The translations under genes and the position numbers were made by a program. Positions 60,701 to 64,000 of a DNA stretch of 64,000 bases are shown in pieces. Positions within the stretch are counted from its first letter, which is position 1; each line of letters opens with the position of its first letter. The notes below the pieces were generated by a model that saw only the letters and a list, made by a program, of their open reading frames with translations, did not search any database and had not been told where the DNA came from. The DNA is from Treponema sp. GTDB taxonomy: Bacteria; Spirochaetota; Spirochaetia; Treponematales; Breznakiellaceae. Location of the stretch: assembly GCA_009777735.1 (NCBI GenBank), contig WRLF01000013.1:1-64000 (forward strand). Direction: 5' to 3'.

Positions 60701-60906
60701 AGCTTGACAAAAAGCAGAGCCTTGAACTGTTAACAAAGCTGCAAACCATGCTGGAAGACCGGGATCCGCTGTTTGTCCATCTCATTGACGATGTCCGCAC
60801 GATACCCGGAACGGAAGAGCTTGTCAGCCAGATGGAAAATTATTTGCTGAAACAGGCAGGTGTAAGCCTGGCAAAACTGATATACCGCATTGAGGACAGA
60901 TCCTGA
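57739..60906 (+). CDS. Hybrid sensor histidine kinase: 7TM-DISM sensor, HisKA, HATPase, receiver, HPt-like domain
   Basis: 7 hydrophobic segments; FLATMSHEIRTPMNSILGFSDLALG; GGTGLGLSISRHIIEQMGG; LVFMDIKMPVMDGLEAASVI; LLHTLRGHAALIEKTALEE. Confidence 0.92.
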   Translation: MIIVRQLSKYLVPAFYSAVMLLMIIYAWNKQSVVRSGMNGPLYQNLMETEIFIRRGFDAAEISNIPDISPAQSNSWVLFESRPLHIRRAPLSNMPKRTYLSPRRWAAEEFTIIIPVEMDDKALAYLYDNPLISPGVNITAMGQNWEVFFNGTLVRSEMYWTPPGPVDEAGKIRENRTWRNVFFPIDRNLVVPGTNILAFRIVGDPTYVGTGLSYRSPHYLDDFQLIQDRQRDVWLLTLCIISGFIGIHYLMLFLSLRNRQEIHYLYFSIFSILLCLYTLQRHNIVNHLIPNADIAIRLEYFSLMFTIPALCMFIEALVKGKVSKVTWGYLAFCVFLILTQSIFGPQYSEDTIGIWNITVLFYSFYAVLYNGIYFYFWDKEGPRKRGSSNPLIVNIMFGIFILFILGIYEVLEVMVFRNTFSIFQYGIFAVQIGMTFILSQRYSGMYKQLEESNIILETQIQERTLELKEQTAIALEASRTKSKFLATMSHEIRTPMNSILGFSDLALGSGAAHPEKVKEYLDKIKENTLRLLHIIDDILDISKVESGKLQLELIPFDLHGLLDNCESLMTDKAAVKGLELHFYEESSLKPENSSVPHSSARRLIGDPFRLSQVLLNLISNAIKFTETGTVEVVSCINCPEAHSCEIHFTVRDTGVGMTEEHIENIFEPFVQSDCSVTRKYGGTGLGLSISRHIIEQMGGELTVESVPGKGSSFSFTLVFNTADDIGASLDTNIADAVEWPLLDGEVLVCEDNIWNQQLVSEYLENAGLRVIIAQNGSEAVNIVEQRIANDEKLFDLVFMDIKMPVMDGLEAASVITKKRPEMPIVALTANIMKGDLENYEKAGMCGCLGKPFSSEDLWRCLLKYFVPSGSTQTVQDSVGKQGDPYLQKRFNKNFLLDNKNTFDKIAAAMQTGDTVLACRLLHTLRGHAALIEKTALEETCAGMEQLLKEGATLFSPVQMNHLHDEFSAVITELQSREEESEPLPQKQKLDKKQSLELLTKLQTMLEDRDPLFVHLIDDVRTIPGTEELVSQMENYLLKQAGVSLAKLIYRIEDRS

Positions 60907-60950
60907 ATTCATCTTGTGTACGTGACATTTCCATAATCATCGGCCTAATA

Positions 60951-62258
60951 CTACTGGAAATACCTTCTGACATGAATGCTTAATGCCAATCCAACTCCTG
61001 CCATTGCCGAAATAAGGGAAGACCCTCCGTATGACATAAAAACAAGGGGGATGCCGGTTACCGGCATAATACCCATGGTCATACCGACATTGATAAGAAA
61101 ATGGAAACTGAACATGCCTGCAAGCCCGGCGCAAATGTATGAGGCATAGGGATCTGAAGTAGTTTTAATAATCCGCAGCAGCCGCAGACAGATGATCAGG
61201 AACAGGAGAAAAACGATAATTCCGCCGACAAAACCCATTTCTTCCGAAAATATTGAAAAGATAAAATCGGTGCTTTGTCCGGGAAGATAACGGTAGTTAC
61301 TCTGTGTCCCCTGCAGAAAACCCTGTCCGGAAAGCCCGCCGGCGCCGATAGCAGTAACAGACTGAATAATATTCCAGCCCGCACCGCGGGGATCCACACT
61401 GGGATCAAGGAACACAATAAGCCGCATTATCTGGTAATTTCTCAGCACTCCGCGTGCGGCATAAGAAGCTCCCAGCGATAAAATAACAATTGAAACACCG
61501 TAAATTATCCAGAAAAAATATCGTTTTTTAAATTTACGCAAGCCAAACAGGGCAATAACCACGATGAGACCAAGAGCCATGATTACAATTAATATAAGGC
61601 GGGGATTCGTTAAAATAGAAAGAATGGGCAGGGATCTTTGCAGAATAAAAGTTTGCCAAAGCGGCAGGACTGTCAGTAAACCAATAAGCGCAATACTTGA
61701 TATCAAAAAAATTACATAACGCATTGATAAACCGGCAACAAAAACCATAAAAATAAGTATAGGTACATAAACAAGAGCGGTGCCTAAATCCGGCTGGACA
61801 AGAATTAACATCATCGGGATTAGTACTATAGCACACGAAACTATAAAACGAAGAAAAGTGCGGGGGGCGCGCTGCGTATCGGCAAGGTACCGGGCGAGAA
61901 AAACAATGGTAGTGATTTTTACAAATTCCGATGCCTGCAATCCAAAAATTCCTATTCGTATCCAGCGTGCGTTTTGAACCATCTGATTAAAAACAATCGT
62001 GTATACAAGCGGGATTAATGAAAAAAGGTACACGTACATTGAAATATTGTAGAAACGGCGGTAGTTTGTCATGGCAAGAGTCAGGGCAATAACCAGGCCA
62101 AGTGAAGCCCATACAATCTGCCTTACATATTCTGTGGAAACAATTACCCCTTCAGCGTTAATCCCGGAGGAATAAATGAACATGATGCCCATTACAATCA
62201 AAGTAATGACCGGCAGTAAAACTAAATAATCAATTGCAAGAAAATCCCTGATTTTCAT
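60951..62258 (-). CDS. rodA: Rod shape-determining protein RodA (SEDS family)
   Basis: GAGGLSGQGFLQGTQSNYRYLPGQSTDFIFSIFSEEMGFVGG. Confidence 0.92.
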   Translation of the reverse strand: MKIRDFLAIDYLVLLPVITLIVMGIMFIYSSGINAEGVIVSTEYVRQIVWASLGLVIALTLAMTNYRRFYNISMYVYLFSLIPLVYTIVFNQMVQNARWIRIGIFGLQASEFVKITTIVFLARYLADTQRAPRTFLRFIVSCAIVLIPMMLILVQPDLGTALVYVPILIFMVFVAGLSMRYVIFLISSIALIGLLTVLPLWQTFILQRSLPILSILTNPRLILIVIMALGLIVVIALFGLRKFKKRYFFWIIYGVSIVILSLGASYAARGVLRNYQIMRLIVFLDPSVDPRGAGWNIIQSVTAIGAGGLSGQGFLQGTQSNYRYLPGQSTDFIFSIFSEEMGFVGGIIVFLLFLIICLRLLRIIKTTSDPYASYICAGLAGMFSFHFLINVGMTMGIMPVTGIPLVFMSYGGSSLISAMAGVGLALSIHVRRYFQ

Positions 62259-64000
62259 TCTCTGCGCCCCGGATTGGGATCAAGGTGCTGCCAGCCAAGA
62301 ACCTGCAGCGCTTCGTCGTATGTTTGGTTGGCGAATATTCCCTGAAAAATAATGGTACTGGCATAAGAAGCCCACCATTCCCAGCGGTTAGTCGCTTCAA
62401 CAATAACCGAAACGACAACCTGTTCATCGGGATTGCTGGAATTATAGGGAGCATAAGCGGCAAACCATGAATGCCAGCGATCCTGTAAACCAACTTCGCC
62501 TGTTCCTGTCTTGCCGGCAATCTGGACTGCCCTGGCATGTAAAGTACGGGCAGTTCCGTCCGTAAAAACACCCCGCATATTCCGGCGGATAAAATCAAAA
62601 ACTCTCGGTTCAACATCACTGGTGTGAATGAGTGTCGGCGTTACTTCCCGTTCAATTTCATTCGTTACCGGATCTCGTACTTCTTTAAGCAGATGAGGTT
62701 GATATATTTTGCCGCCGTTGACCACCATAGCGACAACATTTGCCAACTGGAGCGGAGTTACCTGAACCCAGCCCTGCCCTATGGACATGTTCATGGTATC
62801 GCCTGCCACCCATCGTTCATGGAAACGGCGGGACTTCCATTGCGGTGTGGGGATAAATCCGGCTGTTTCACCAGGCAGATCAATACCGGTAACGGCTCCC
62901 AAACCAAAATCCCTGGAATATGCAATGATGTTTTCTACACCCAGATTGTCACGTCCAACCTGCCAAAAGTAAATATTGCAGGATTGCACCAGGGCATTGT
63001 ACAGATTCAGCCGTCCGTGCCCCCAGCGCCAATGGCAGCGCCATGTCCTGTTGCCGAATTGAATCTCGCCTGAACAGTCTACACCACGGTCCAGAGGAAT
63101 GGCATTTTCATTGAGCATCCCCGTTGCCATCACGATCTTGAATGTGGAAGCGGGAGGGTAACTTGACTGTATGGCACGATTGATGAAAGGCCTGTTGGGA
63201 TCGTTAATAAGCTGCTGGAATTCACTGCGCCCTCCCTGGGTAAAAATATTGGGATCATACCAGGGATAGGAAACAATCGCGAGTATTTCCCCTGTACCCG
63301 GACGCAGTACTACAACGGCGCCCATCCGTTCTCCAAGCGCTTCTTCCGCCAGTTTTTGAATCCGCCGATCTATGGTCAATACAAGATTTTTTCCCATTTC
63401 GGGAGGAATACGTTCACCCAATCCGGGCATCCGTCTGCCCCGTACATCAACGGTACGTGTTTCCATGCCGGGCTTGCCCCTTAATAGTCCGTCATACTGG
63501 AGTTCTATCCCCATTTTGCCGATCAGCTCTCCCTGCTGGTAACCATAATTATGCAGCTGCATCAATTCATCTCTTGTTATTTCTCCGACATAACCGACGA
63601 TATGGGAAAGGCTTCCTAAATCCTCATAATTGCGCAGCGGCTTGCTGTACCATGAAACTCCCGGAAGGGATTCTCTTCGTTCGGCAAGGGCGGCAATTGT
63701 CGCAAAAGGTACGTTAACTGCAATTTCGACAGGCTGGTATAACCGATAGAGATGCGGCGGAATTCTTGCCTCAATATCTGATGCGGATATGTTTAAAACG
63801 GCAGCGACATCGGTTATAAGATCCGGTATGTTTTCGGCAGGAACTTCTGCGGGAACTATACTTACCGCAAAGGAATCGGTATTCAATACAAGCGGCTCCG
63901 TATAGCTGCGATCGTAAATTTCACCCCGCTGGGGAGGCAGCACTTCGGTACGGCGGGATATGTCCTGAGCATGAGCCTGGTACTGCTCGCTGGACAGAAT
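62255..64000 (-). CDS. mrdA: Penicillin-binding protein 2 (5' end beyond window)
   Basis: SSYPPASTFKIVMATGML; AGKTGTGEV; frame stays open to 64000 (ILSSEQYQAHAQDISRRTE upstream of the ORF-track start). Confidence 0.92.
   Translation of the reverse strand: MLSSEQYQAHAQDISRRTEVLPPQRGEIYDRSYTEPLVLNTDSFAVSIVPAEVPAENIPDLITDVAAVLNISASDIEARIPPHLYRLYQPVEIAVNVPFATIAALAERRESLPGVSWYSKPLRNYEDLGSLSHIVGYVGEITRDELMQLHNYGYQQGELIGKMGIELQYDGLLRGKPGMETRTVDVRGRRMPGLGERIPPEMGKNLVLTIDRRIQKLAEEALGERMGAVVVLRPGTGEILAIVSYPWYDPNIFTQGGRSEFQQLINDPNRPFINRAIQSSYPPASTFKIVMATGMLNENAIPLDRGVDCSGEIQFGNRTWRCHWRWGHGRLNLYNALVQSCNIYFWQVGRDNLGVENIIAYSRDFGLGAVTGIDLPGETAGFIPTPQWKSRRFHERWVAGDTMNMSIGQGWVQVTPLQLANVVAMVVNGGKIYQPHLLKEVRDPVTNEIEREVTPTLIHTSDVEPRVFDFIRRNMRGVFTDGTARTLHARAVQIAGKTGTGEVGLQDRWHSWFAAYAPYNSSNPDEQVVVSVIVEATNRWEWWASYASTIIFQGIFANQTYDEALQVLGWQHLDPNPGRRE

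Noticed and set aside
1-64000. CRISPR arrays, tRNA/rRNA genes, transposases, prophage or classical defence systems
   Set aside because: None recognised on reading; no regular spaced repeats and no ORFs with such families. A tRNAscan/CRISPR search was not possible here.

Overview
This 64-kb window looks like a chromosomal segment of a Treponema-like spirochaete, possibly from the termite-gut lineage. That lineage guess rests on gene order and protein style and was not checked by a search. Main contents: (1) the 3' half of the spc/alpha ribosomal-protein operon (rplF end to rplQ, with secY and rpoA) followed by a small zinc-ribbon ORF and a NUDIX hydrolase; (2) hflK-hflC plus a membrane protein with a possible degenerate kinase domain; (3) a DHH phosphoesterase, an S1C-type protease, an RNB ribonuclease, lysC-dapB and a LysM/lipoprotein pair; (4) a minus-strand sugar locus with an RbsABC-like ABC transporter, a fucose/arabinose isomerase-like enzyme, an outer-membrane barrel, a BNR_4-like lipoprotein and a SUMF1/C-type-lectin-fold lipoprotein; (5) ispH-secF-secD-yajC, an SLC13/ArsB-type permease and clpP; (6) a 0.5-kb structured intergenic region upstream of fhs, then potABCD; (7) a nickel/Lar locus (larC, larB, nikO, nikQ, nikMN, a PstS-like protein, larE, DUF3842) with no larA; (8) a DUF1538 membrane protein coupled to a PII-like protein; (9) a large 7TM-DISM hybrid histidine kinase; (10) rodA and a partial PBP2 gene. 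The strongest leads are the diverged inverted-repeat element upstream of fhs, the permease-tail remnant flanking the isomerase gene, the DUF3842-larE coupling, the DUF1538/PII-like pair, and the SUMF1-fold lipoprotein that resembles diversity-generating-retroelement (DGR) targets. No tRNA, rRNA, CRISPR array, transposase or reverse transcriptase was recognised.
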